NCBI GenBank assembly: GCA_920105805.1
Contig: CAKKTI010000110.1
Coordinates: 3,863-54,518, forward strand
Direction: 5' to 3'
DNA from: Condylostoma magnum
Lineage: Eukaryota > Ciliophora > Heterotrichea > Heterotrichida > Condylostomatidae
Length of the DNA stretch: 50,656 nucleotides
Numbering within the stretch: position 1 is the stretch's first letter; the number at the start of each line of letters is the position of its first letter. The translations under genes and the position numbers were made by a program. Under the pieces are notes generated by a model. The model was not told the origin of the DNA, ran no database searches, and saw nothing but the letters and a program-made list of their open reading frames with translations. Positions 10,238 through 20,505 of the stretch are shown piece by piece.

Positions 10238-12566
10238 TCAATAATTACTAAACTCTACCCTACGTCTATCGCTATGGTAAAAATTGCGACGATGTTATTC
10301 AATCTCTAATTACAACTCATTCATTGCCTAATGATTACTTCGAAGCTCATCTTGAAGTCTAGCAAGCCTTTCATCTGCTTTATAAAATTAATCTTTATAC
10401 TGTTTTAACTCATCATTTAATTCTTAAATTTTCTTATTCTACCTTTCATCCTAATACCGATAATTCTCAGTCTCATATGAGTACTTTTATTAAAGATCCT
10501 ATAGTTACTATAAGATTGAACCATATTGTTCTGATTTTTACTTATAAGTTTAGTCTTATTCCTATACTTGCTTTTAAGATGATTTTAGCTCAGTAATTAA
10601 GTTCTCAACTTACTTTTACAGATCAAAATTAGTCTTTTCAACTTTTCTTATATTCTACTCTTATTCACCACATTTATATTATAGAAGACTAAGATTGTCT
10701 TATAGTTGATTATTCTTATCCTATTAAATCAAAATCTTATCTCTTAAATCGTTATTTATGTAGTTTGATTACTCCACTTACGACTAAACTATATAATAAT
10801 CATTTTCAAACTTACTAAGCCTTTCTATTTCTTTTCTTTAAGCTACTAATTACTTTTCTAAGCTCTCTTTACTTTCAACAAGTAAACTGCTTTCATTTGA
10901 CTTTATGTCTAATCTTAATCCGTTTTCTTTATTAATAGCAGAAAGCTTCACAATCTCATTTTCTTTATTTTTGATTGTTCCTTCTAATTCATTTATATGA
11001 CTAATCAAGCTATTTTTCTCCTTTTCTAAATTTTCGCATTTTTAAGTCAGTTCATTGTTCTTTGATTAAGCTGTTTATAATAATTACTCTAGGTTGATCT
11101 TTTGCTCCTTTAAATCAGTTGAATTAGCTTTTTCACTTAAATAATCTTAATTCAACTATTCCATTTAGTACTGCTTATCCTTAACAGTTTCACTTAGGTT
11201 ATTTAATTCACTATTTACCTTTTATGAATGTTGTTTATACTGAACAAAATCTGTGAATTCGTTGTGCTGGTACTTAGGGATATTCAATTAGCTTAATCTA
11301 GTTTCTAACAATTGCTTCAAAACCTCAATATACGATCTCTGTTCCTCTGATGTTTCCATTTCTTATCTTAAAGCTTCTTCTAGTCTTTACTTTTCCTCAA
11401 AAACCTTAGCATATTATAACTCCTATGAGTTAGAATTTTCAGTAGATCTTGGAGTATAATTAGTCTATCTCTCAATATCAAACATTTACTTTTTGTATTA
11501 GTTTTTGTATAAATTGCTTTAACTTCTGGAGTTCTGTTTCCAAGTTTTTCTCCTAGGAGAGTTAAGTTCCATTTTTATATTATAATCAACGTATAAAGGG
11601 AAGTTTAGCTTCGGATAAGGATCTATGTGGAAAGGAAAGTTTTGATAGTCTTTGTAGCGCGTCTGCCTTCTAGTTAAGAGTTTCTGCTACTTTTACTCTT
11701 TCCATTCTACCTAAGGATCTTACTCTACCTCTGTACGGCTGTATATCTTAGTTTAGTTGTTAGAGGTCTTTTTGGCATTGGGATAGTATTTCTTGTAAAT
11801 CCTTTTGAGCTATTTATCTTTGCTATTGTTTTTGGGATAATTGATGCAATTGACTTGTTGTTTCAGATAATTCCTGCTTTAGTTGGCTGATTAGTGTGCT
11901 TTAGTCATTATTTTAGGATTTGTTGATAGTTTTATTGTGAGTTTCTTATTTTATTAGTTTTATGTTCTTTTAGTTTTTCTACTCTAGATATTTTAGTACT
12001 TAATTTGCTTCATTTAGCTCTTTGGTAAGCTTGTCATTATTAAACATTAAGTTTTGCATATATGCTTGATACTTTGACTTTTCTTATTATAGTTAGTTGC
12101 ATATTCTCTGAATTCCAGAATCTTCAATAGTTTATATTTTATGTTAAAGCTATCTACTCTTATCTATAAAGTTTCTATGTTGGCGGTTTTTCCTAGCTTT
12201 GTAAATAACTTTCTCGTTCTATTTTTGTATTTTCAAAGCGTTTTAGTACAGGCCAGTTAAATCGGTCACATGAGATTTTACGTCGTCATTAGATTTTGCT
12301 AGTTTTTAAATAGAGATTTTAGGTACTTTACTTACATTTGATTTATTTTTAGTGTTTAGTATTTCATCCTTTAATCTATACACTATATCAAGTTTTTAAG
12401 CTTACTTTTTGGTTTATAGGGAATTACTATTTTAGATTTTATGTAATGTTTTTAGCTATGACCAGTACTAATTCTTTTTTGATTAAATCTCATCTATTTG
12501 TTATTTCAGCTCCCTTAAATTGTCATCCCTAGCACTAGTTGTCTACTTTTAATAAATTTACTACAT
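10238..12566 (-). CDS. Long coiled-coil protein with one +1 frame change
   Basis: ATG at 12566-12564; coiled coil throughout, with heptads rich in Glu, Lys, Gln and Leu (NDKLTKELNEANQVLKYLEQ). The middle holds a proline-rich link (FPFHIDPYPKLNFPLY near 11600), then more coil (RLEEALRQEMETSEEQRSY) to the end RRVEFSNY and TGA at 10240-10238. Total length is one nucleotide over a multiple of three: the first ~270 codons and the rest are in different frames, switching between about 11860 and 11710. Candidate explanations are a 13-nt GT...AG piece at 11711-11723, a +1 slip at TAA 11748-11750, or an assembly indel. No enzyme motif is seen. It is probably structural, centrosomal or ciliary by composition only. 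Confidence 0.7.
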
Positions 12567-12735
12567 TTATAACAATTTTTTATTACATATTGTGTGTATT
12601 GATTCAAATTAATAGTAATAAGCTCTCAATATGATTATATATAACCTTTTAATTTGATTGAACATTATTGGTTAATTATATACAATTTAGTAACATCTCA
12701 ATAAAAATCAAAAATAATCATATACTTATTAAAAT

Positions 12736-12963
12736 ATGTCAGAGGATCCTTGTAAAGATCTGAGAGAAACATATGACAAGTGTTTCTAATTATGGTTAGA
12801 TACTGACTATTTTAAAGGAAAAGTAAATGGTCCTATGATTCCATGTGAACCTTAGTTGAAAACATATCATAGCTGTATAAAAGAGAAAGACGAATATAGA
12901 AGAAACTTTTTAGAGTAATTAAAAGAGATTAAAGAGCAAGATAAAGATAATATAAATCAATAA
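12736..12963 (+). CDS. Mdm35/TRIAP1-like twin CX9C protein
   Basis: ATG 12736 to TAA 12961-12963 gives 75 residues, the family's usual size. Two CX9C pairs are seen: CKDLRETYDKC and CEPQLKTYHSC, with FQLWLDTDYFKGK between, as in Mdm35/TRIAP1 (human: EYDQCFNRWF). Family members sit in the mitochondrial intermembrane space, oxidised through Mia40, and pair with Ups/PRELI proteins to move phospholipids between membranes. Further TAG and TAA codons follow in frame at 12976 and 12979. The next gene starts in the same frame with no TGA between, so these TAA/TAG codons must terminate. Divergent from the coiled-coil gene on the left, with a 169-nt gap. Confidence 0.88.
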
Positions 12964-13107
12964 ATAGATCTAATATAGTAAAGGGTTTAAATAATCACAA
13001 GTTTCTCTACATACTTTATTATAAAAGATGCTATAACACCTAATCCTTAAAAACGCATTCACCCTTCCATAACACCCATTTCCCTTCTTATTTTAATCAT
13101 TTCCATA

Positions 13108-13950
13108 ATGGATCCTCCCTGCATATGCGAGCAATGCGATGATAAAAAGCACCCCTAATGCCCAGAAGATGAAAAAATAGAAGAGCTTTTCTGTGTTTTT
13201 TGCCAATACGAATCTCCTGCTGAATGTCTTATAGGAGGTAAACCAGCTTGTGTAGAATGCAAGCTTAATAGAAAGGCTCTTAACAAATCTCCAACAGGCA
13301 GTGTAAACTTAGACCTGAGTTCTGGTAAAATCAATATAATGGATCGTAATTTTAGATCAGGGAACATCTCATTTGACTCGGGTACTAGAACCCCGACATA
13401 TGCCAGTGTGGGAAGTAATGATATTACTAATAGAATAGAGAAGGCATTAGGGAACTATGCAACTTCTCGTGATGGAAAAATTCCTGCAGAAAGTATAAAG
13501 GCATATAAGTTTCTAAGTAAATACGTAGGAGATAGTCTATATGAGTTGCAAGTACTATATTCAACTGAATTGGATGGATTTTCTAGTACATTTTTTCACT
13601 AAAAGGTTGAGAATAAGGGAGGGATTATGATTATTATTTCTCTGAGTGTGGGGTATGAAATAGCTGCGTATTCCTGGAAAGGAATTAGATAAGGAGTAGG
13701 GGATGTTACTGATGTGTAATCTGGAGGGGCTATTATAAAAGATGGATCATTCGAATTAGTTCAACTTGCTGATTAAGCTGTGTTTAATGTAAAAGAAGGT
13801 ATAAGGTTTGGTAGATCACCGTCGTTGCTGATCAATTTCAATGACAGACATAGAAGCATATGCAATTTTGATAAATAACTAAAAGGAGTTGAAGAGTGGA
13901 CTTACTGGATTGATAATATTACAGTTTATAAGTTGCAAGTTAATAATTAG
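13108..13950 (+). CDS. TLDc-domain protein with N-terminal zinc-binding segment
   Basis: ATG 13108, TAG 13948-13950 (another TAA at 13957), 280 residues. Residues 1-52 hold many Cys/His in pairs (CICEQC, CPEDEK, FCVFC, ACVEC), like a B-box or similar zinc fold. Residues ~145-280 match the TLDc domain: LYSTELDGFSSTFFH, then NKGGIMIIISLSVGYEIAAY, GGAIIKDGSFELVQL and SICNF near the end. TLDc proteins are linked to oxidation resistance and to V-ATPase regulation; a V-ATPase subunit D gene lies 27 kb away in this window. The zinc segment plus TLDc arrangement is common in ciliates. The exact partner is unknown. Confidence 0.8.
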
Positions 13951-14030
13951 GTAGGTTAAATGTTTATACAATGTTTAAATATGTAGTTTAGGACTATTAA
14001 TTACTTATCATAAATAACTGTATTAATCAC

Positions 14031-14915
14031 TTATATTTTATCTATTAATTTGTTTTCTTTCCATACACCGATTACTTTTCTTCCGTTCTTCCACACCTTT
14101 TCTCCTTTTCCAGATTTTAGATCATTTTCAAACTACCCAGTATAAATAGATCCTGATTTAGCCTTATACATACCTTACCCGTGCATTTGATTATTCATTC
14201 ATTGCCCCTAATAACTCCTTCCATCAGCCCACTTATAACTTCCTTATCCTTCAATAATATTATTATTAAACTCTCCTTTATACGAAGATCCATCTGGCCA
14301 TTTAAACTCCCCCTAACCTTGCTTCACTCCCTCTGAATACTACCCTGTATATTTAGCTCCATCCGGCCATTACTCAGTCCCCCTTCCATGCTGCATATCT
14401 TATGAAAACTGCCCATTATACACAGCTCCGTTGAAATAATAGTACATACCTTTACCATGGGCTTTATTCTCCCGTCATTAGCCTTAGTACACATCTCCAT
14501 TAGAATGTATGAGTCTTCCATACTTAGATATCAGATCATTCTCTCAATACCCATAATAAAAAGTACCATCTCTCCAAACCTGTGTGCCTAGACCGTGTCT
14601 TTTCTGGTCTTTCCATTCCCCTAAATAATAAGCGTTATATCCTATCAAGTATACTGACTTATCAAAGGTCCCTTTTGGCCCAGGAGGAAGTTACACCTGT
14701 CCAAGTTTCTGTATTGCTGAATTTGTATTGTCATTTGAGAAATCTGGCAAGTAATTTCAATAGAGCTTCTTACGAGCTTAGTACCCACGCCAGATAGACT
14801 ACAATTTCACAACTTCTTCTATAGATAACCCCTTCTTCTTTCGTTTTTCAATCACTTCGACATTAAATCGCTAGTTGCTGTCTATTTATTCCAAACACGA
14901 GCATGAATTTCCCAT
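14031..14915 (-). CDS. MORN-repeat protein with IQ motif and lipid-anchor start
   Basis: ATG at 14915-14913, TAA at 14033-14031, 294 residues in one frame. The start MGNSCSC predicts N-myristoylation and palmitoylation. Residues ~38-55 form an IQ motif (LQSIWRGYQARKKL) for calmodulin or centrin. From ~90 on come about eight MORN repeats such as GEFKWPDGSSYKGEF and GRGTEQWPDGAKYTGQY. MORN proteins bind membranes or scaffold the cell cortex and basal bodies in protists. The gene begins 18 nt after the stop of the SDR gene. No TGA exists in frame for a long way past 14031, so TAA is the real stop. This is good evidence against a code with TGA as the only stop. Confidence 0.92.
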
Positions 14916-14933
14916 TTTGCTTAAAAAAACTAA

Positions 14934-15830
14934 TCAAAGGCCCCATGATAAATCGCCAGTTGCAGTGGATAAACTTGCACCTCCATCAATAGTAATAATC
15001 TCTCCGTTAACAAAACTGCTTTGACTTGACGCGAGTCAAACTGCCGCATCAGCTACAGCCTTGGGATTATTCACTTCTCCTAGAGGAATTTTCTTACTAG
15101 TTTCCTTCATAAGTGCATCATTTTGCCTCTGTGACATTTTCTACTTTGCCGAGTGTATTCTTATAGGGGTGTTAGTTATTCCAGGTGCAACTCCATTTAC
15201 TCTGACTCCAAACGAGGCTAATTCTAAAGCAGCACAACGAGTCAGCATGTCCAAGCAGGCTTTTGAGGTTTAGAACAGAGTAGACTTAGGCCTTGGTATT
15301 GCCGAGGCTGATATATTAACCACTACTCCTTGATTTTCCTTCAAAAACGGAGTAAGTATAGACATCAATTGCATGGGAGCCCTTACATTCACATTCATTG
15401 ATGCATCGAAATCTTGTAGAGTAGTGTCTTTGAAGTGTGCACAGCTGATTGTACCTGCTGCATTGATCAATCCGTCGATTCTTCCTTCTAGTTCCTCGAT
15501 TATACGCTTTATTACATCTTTTATTTCCTCAGGATTTCGTAGGTCACATCTGAAGATCTGCAAGGTTCCCTTGCTTTTAGGGTAGTCTCTATGTTAGTCT
15601 AGAAGTTAAGTCTATCTGCCTATGAGTGTTAGAAAGGCACCGTATTTAAGGAGTTTTCGGGTGATTTCACGCCCAATTCCACTAGATGCTCCGGTTACTA
15701 TGAACCTTTTACCTAGTAAGTCTGGGTATTTTATATCAGAATTGGCTCCTTCCTCGAAAAGGGGCTCTGATTCCTTTGCTATTCCTCGTTAGCTGTATGG
15801 AGGTAGTACTGTATTTTAAAAAGCGTTCAT
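14934..15830 (-). CDS. Short-chain dehydrogenase/reductase, catalytic Tyr replaced
   Basis: ATG 15830-15828, TGA 14936-14934, 298 residues. The Rossmann nucleotide-binding motif TGASSGIG is near residue 46, NAAG near 112, and the active-site segment reads NISASAIPRPKSTLFQTSKA. In classical SDRs this is a Ser, then Tyr-x-x-x-Lys; here the Tyr position is Phe (LFQTSK) while Lys is kept. The C-terminal part is normal (GVRVNGVAPGITNTP, FVNGEIITIDGG). The enzyme should bind NAD(P)H, but the missing Tyr hydroxyl suggests weak or altered catalysis. The substrate cannot be told. The ~45-residue N-terminal extension before the Rossmann fold is unassigned. TGA is the stop: the next gene starts 18 nt later. 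Confidence 0.92.
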
Positions 15831-16033
15831 TTTTAGTATGGGTTGTATAGAAACAGGTTTTATTAGATATAAGGGATGCTTTATTTGGTATTTACTAATT
15901 TAAATATGTGGTATTACTGCTTATGCTTAATTACCAAAAGTAGCAAATACTCAATGATAATTATGTATAAATATACACTTTTATTACATACTAGCAAAGT
16001 CTAGCAAATACACAGCCATTTTAAATTTACATA
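15831..16033. promoter_or_regulatory. Divergent promoter region between SDR and ABC transporter genes
   Basis: A 203-nt AT-rich gap between two divergent start codons, long for this window. It must hold the promoters of both genes. No sequence motif could be singled out by eye. Confidence 0.5.
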
Positions 16034-18031
16034 ATGACGCAATCACATAAAATTATTAGTAAAATGAAATTTACAGTTTAATCACATATAATTCCAGTGG
16101 CAAAATATATTATCGCATCAACACCCCGAAAAGCAGCAACATTAGCCCTTTTCCTAGCTTTACTTTACCTTCTTAGAAAGTGATAAAATCCGCCAAACGT
16201 TTAAAACAAAGGTTTGAGAGGTGAATTCAGTTTTAAATTTACTCGATAACTTTTTAGACTTATAGGAATAATTCTACCCAGCTGAAAATCCCGTGAAATG
16301 AAGCATCTTCTGGCTTTGTGCTTGATATTAATTGTGAGATCATTTCTAAGCATTTAGGTATGTCAAATCAATGGAAAAGTAGTAGAATCTGTGATTTCTT
16401 AGAATTTTAAGTCATTTGTAAGAAAAGTAAGTTTTATACAGATTGTATAGCTTGGAGTTTTGGCTCTGCCAGCAAGTTTATCAAATTCCTCAATAAAGTT
16501 CTTCAGTAAGTAACTCGGCTATTATTTTAGATAGAGGATGAACAATACTTTAGTATAAAAGTATATGAGAAACCACAGCTTTTACAAGATCCAGCATATT
16601 GACAGTAGAATTGAGAATCCTGATTAGAGAATAACTGAACATGTAAGATTTTGAAATAGAGAAATAGCAAAACTTCTGCCTAATTTGACAAAGCCTCTTT
16701 TAGATATAGGGTTATTCTCATGACAGATAAGCAGAATGGTTGGTACATACGGGGCCTTGGGCATTATAGCTTGGTATGTGGCCTCAGGCCTAGCAGTTAA
16801 GTTCATATCACCTCCTATGAAGCGGCTTATAATGCAAGAGTAAAAGTACGAAGGAGCTTATTGACTTGCCCATCGATAGCTCTAAGCCTCATCTGAGTAA
16901 ATTGCTTTTCACTAAGGAAATACGTGGGAAACTTAAAACATAACAACTCACTTTAAGCAGTTAATGCAACATATAAAAATGATGCTTTTCAAGAGGTTTT
17001 ATGTGAAGTTGATGGATTAGTTGTTTATTAGAACAGGGGCTACACTAGTAGCCGGAGCTATTTTGTCTCTACCTATTTTTGGTAAGAAGAATATTTACAG
17101 CAATAACTCAACTGTTAGTGGAATAGCTGGGGACTGAATTACGAACTATTATTTATTATTGAATATATCAAAGGCAATAGAAAGAATTGTTACTTCTTAT
17201 AAAAGACTCAGGTTTTTGTCATATGCTACTAATTCTGTTGAAGAGTTGTATAGTGTGCTAAATGATATCGAATTAGGGATCTATAAGCGGCCGTTGGTTA
17301 AGAATATACAGCATGATTTGAAGTTAAGAGGAGTAGTAAAGGAAATCAAAGATGCTATATCGTTTTAGGAAGTACCTATTATTTCCCCTAATGGATATGT
17401 TCTTATTGAAAACCTATCAATTGAGATTAAGTTAGGAATGCATACTTTTGTAAAGGGGCCGTATGGATGTGGGAAAAGTGGTATTTTTAGAGTTTTGGGA
17501 GGATTATGGCCGCAATTTGGAGGAATTGTAAGTAAGCCACCTTAGAATAAGATATTTTATACACCTTAAAAGCCTTTTCTATTCAATGGAACCTTGTTGG
17601 AGTAACTTATATTTCCTGATACTATGAACGAGTTTTTGATAAAGAAACATAAGATCTCATATATCAAAGAGTTGATTTAATAGCTTAAAATTATTTCCTT
17701 AATTGAAAAGCATGATTTATAAGAGATTTAGGATTGGAATAAGGTGCTAGGAATTGGAGATAAATAAAAGGTAGCATTGCTGAGAATCCTATACCATAAA
17801 CCTCTATTTGCCATTTTGGATGAATGTACTGGAGCACTGCCTAGAAAATTTGAAAAATAATTATATGAAATCTACAAAAAAAGTAATATAACGCTTATTA
17901 CTATTAGCTAAAGAGAAAATTTGATTAAATTTCACAATTTTATTCTGATTATCGACTAGGATGGAAGTTGGACCTACTCAAAATTATTAGAGTAGTCGTA
18001 TCAATCATAAGATATTCTTTTAGGTGTTTAA
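16034..18031 (+). CDS. Peroxisomal-type ABC half transporter (ABCD family)
   Basis: ATG 16034, TAA 18029-18031 followed at once by TAG, 665 residues, the usual half-transporter size. The membrane domain (residues ~25-390) contains the ABCD hallmark NPDQRITEHV and an EAA-like SEQIAFHQG. The nucleotide-binding domain follows: Walker A GPYGCGKSG, Q-loop PQKPF, Walker B FAILDECTGAL with catalytic Glu. ABCD proteins carry very-long-chain acyl-CoA and related acids into peroxisomes as dimers. Odd points: the signature LSGGE reads LGIGDKQ, and the switch-loop His of SHR is Gln (TISQRENL), encoded by TAA. ATP use may be asymmetric, with a partner subunit supplying a normal site. Peroxisomal location is inferred from family only. 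Confidence 0.9.
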
Positions 18032-18121
18032 TAGTTTTAGTTCTATGTAATTTTTTATTAAGTATATAACATATAATTCTTCCTAATTGGAATATGATTT
18101 AATTTTATCAAAAGATTGGAA

Positions 18122-19499
18122 TTAATTATTAACATTATTAAACAAATAATCCAATTCTTCTGTTAACTCTTTCACATTTATCTGCTCCCTCATTTATCTT
18201 TTGAATTATAAGCCTGTTTAAATTATCTTATTATTTGCTAGCGATATGGCTGTTTAAGCTCACTTGTATCATGTGATTCTGTAATTAAATATTTTCTCTT
18301 ACTATTTCCAATCGCTACTTTAGGGGTAGATCATATAAAATGCTATTATTCTGACTTACCTATGCAATAGATGAAAAGCTCCTAGAACGGTTGTTTGTTC
18401 CTGACTAGGGCGTTTATCCCATAGGTGTTATCTATGAATTTAAAGCCGTAGGTTTTGTAATTCTACTTACACTCTATGATTTCTATTATGTGTGCTCAAA
18501 GATAGGAATTTTAGGCCTCCTCTTATTATTACTAGTTGACAATCTTCTCCTTCTTTTCCTCTTGCTTCTTTCTATAGTCAATGTGTTTTACTATATAGGA
18601 ATATTCAACGCCTTTTTTAACTCTAATGCATAATAAGGCATTTTTATAACAAGTTTAGGGTTGAATTACAGTCTTTTATTCTACTTCAAAATTGATTAAC
18701 TCCTTGGCCTTTTAGTCTGCATAGGTTTTCTATTGGGTCTTGAACGTAAGGTGGATATTTGATTGATTCTAAGGAAGTATCAATACCCATTTTCACTTTT
18801 GCAAAAATCAGCTTCAAATTCTAGTAGCAAATACCCCTCCTCTATATACTTCTTTATCACCTTAGCCAGTGATTACATAGAAATAGTAATTTCACGAGTG
18901 CAGTCTATAGGCTCCTCAGTTAATTTATCAGGTTTTGTAAAATACTTTAAATTGAAAGAGTCATAATCCTACTAGACACTTCCTTATAGTTGATACTTAT
19001 TAAGATATTTGACACATGAAATTTTATTCTAGGTTCACAAGGCTTTTACCCTCTAGGCTTGTTGCTCATAAGGAATAACATACTACTGTAACATAATTGA
19101 CTTGTTTTGTCTTATACTAGTAATCCAATACTTGCTGGCCTCTTCAGCTGAGAATATAAGGACACTCTAACCTGATTCCTATACTGCTACACAAAGAGGG
19201 TAATTCAAATCTCCAATTAAACCTGATGATCCACCAGAACAAAATCTGAAGAATTATGTTAATTGACTAAGGCAAAAGGTCTAATCTATTACCAATCTTT
19301 TACGGCTGTTTGTGTAGAAGTAAGTCGCAGTTTAAATGTCCCATCCATATATAATTGTTTAAGGAATAAAAATTGAAAGAGATTCTCCGTAATCAATTAT
19401 TTATTTAAAGATTTTCATACACATGTCTTTATCCTATTCTCTATTTTTCCCTAAATTCAGCATATGATTTGGACTTACCGGTTCATTGCTTGTTTCCAT
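18122..19499 (-). CDS. Conserved hypothetical protein, 444 aa, two tiny introns
   Basis: ATG 19499-19497, TAA 18124-18122. Exon 1 is 19499-18360, exon 2 18342-18264 and exon 3 18237-18122, joining to exactly 445 codons. The N-terminal half has globular-looking parts (KYFTKPDKL, ITISMQSLAKVIKKY, YLLLEFEADF). The middle is basic (SKRKRRRRLSTSNN). The C-terminus is a short coil (INVKELTEELDYLF). Without the introns the protein sense breaks at both places; with them the text reads YLITESHDTTNNK into the final coil. The family is not recognised; its basic linker could be a nuclear signal. The stop lies 90 nt from the stop of the ABC gene. Confidence 0.7.
18238..18263 (-). other. Predicted 26-nt intron (or 14 nt at 18250-18263)
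   Basis: On the minus strand it starts GTGAGC and ends CGCTAG. Either the 26-nt form or a 14-nt form ending AACAG restores the frame into the final coil (REQINVKELTEELD). The TAG end favours 26 nt. cDNA would decide. Confidence 0.5.
18343..18359 (-). other. Predicted 17-nt spliceosomal intron
   Basis: On the minus strand the sequence is GTAAGTCAGAATAATAG, with consensus 5' GTAAG and 3' TAG. It sits in phase 0 after the codons for SSIAQ. Its removal moves the frame by two and restores readable coding (TPKVAIGNSKRK). Heterotrich ciliates are known for introns of 15-16 nt, so this size fits. Confidence 0.7.
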
Positions 19500-19559
19500 T
19501 TTAATTATCTATTAAATCTTAATGAAGATTTAAGTTAAAGTATTACTAAATTAGTGTAA

Positions 19560-19826
19560 TTACTGATCTTCAGAGTAATTTAGGTTACACTATAATGGAA
19601 GCTTTGATACTTTATTTAAATTCACTTGTTTTTTCCTTTTTAATACAAGTGGGTTAGTCGCAGGAGCTTACAGGCGTACATATTTACGGGCTTGAAATAT
19701 CTCCTAAAGATTACTTTTTAGGCTTGCTCCTTTAATATCAATGCTAATGTACTTTGCATTCTCTTTCATTTGTTTTAGATCTGGAGCTCTACAATGACTA
19801 CCGTGTGAAATTTTGCATATCCCCAT
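19560..19826 (-). CDS. Small basic protein, 88 aa
   Basis: ATG 19826-19824, TAA 19562-19560, 88 residues. It begins MGICKISHGSHC; Gly2 makes N-myristoylation possible, though Ile3 is not the usual context. The rest is basic and helical (EIFQARKYVRLQ, VLKRKKQVNLNK). It lies 60 nt before the start of the next minus-strand gene. The family is not recognised. Support is the clean start, steady composition and tight packing with the neighbour. Confidence 0.5.
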
Positions 19827-19829
19827 TTT

Positions 19830-20505
19830 TCAATTATTAGATTTTAAAGGATGATAATGCATGAAATAGCTTAAGCTAATCTGAAATATGTTTAATTGAT
19901 ATCAGTACACTAGTATAGTATCTGTTGTGATATATTATATTTAAGAAGTTGCTGGTATGTGTTTAAGTATAGGTAATTTTAATTAATTAAGTGTTCTTAA
20001 AATTTCTAGTTTTTTTATAGATTTTGATAAATTTAGTGTATTTTTGTATTTTGGAGAATTTAAATTAGTGAAATATCTGATTTATTAAATAGATTATCAA
20101 TTAAAGCTCCTATATAATCAAGCATATGGATGTACTCGGTTTAGTTCAATAAATCAACTCAAATCTAAGCATGTGAATCCAGGAAAAGATAGACAATGTG
20201 TAATAATGTTGAATAAAATTAGAATTAATTAGGTTAATTTGATATTTTTTAATTATTTCGTACAGGAGATTTTAACTCTATAAATATCTGTTATTAATGA
20301 TTAGGATAGCAGATATGCTTTGAAGCCATTTTAATGTTGATAATTAGAAATTTATAAAACTTCCCATGCATAAAATGATTAATACATTTATACAACTTTC
20401 TTCTCCCTAATAAAAGCCCAACAAAACTTCTTCAATTCTTATAAACATCGATAAAATTATCTATCCTAACCTTCAAATGACTATTCAAAGCGTTATAAGT
20501 TTAAA
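19830..20505. other. AT-rich intergenic stretch
   Basis: About 675 nt between divergent genes. No frame on either strand gives a sensible start, composition and stop together. It likely contains promoters for both flanking genes. Confidence 0.5.
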
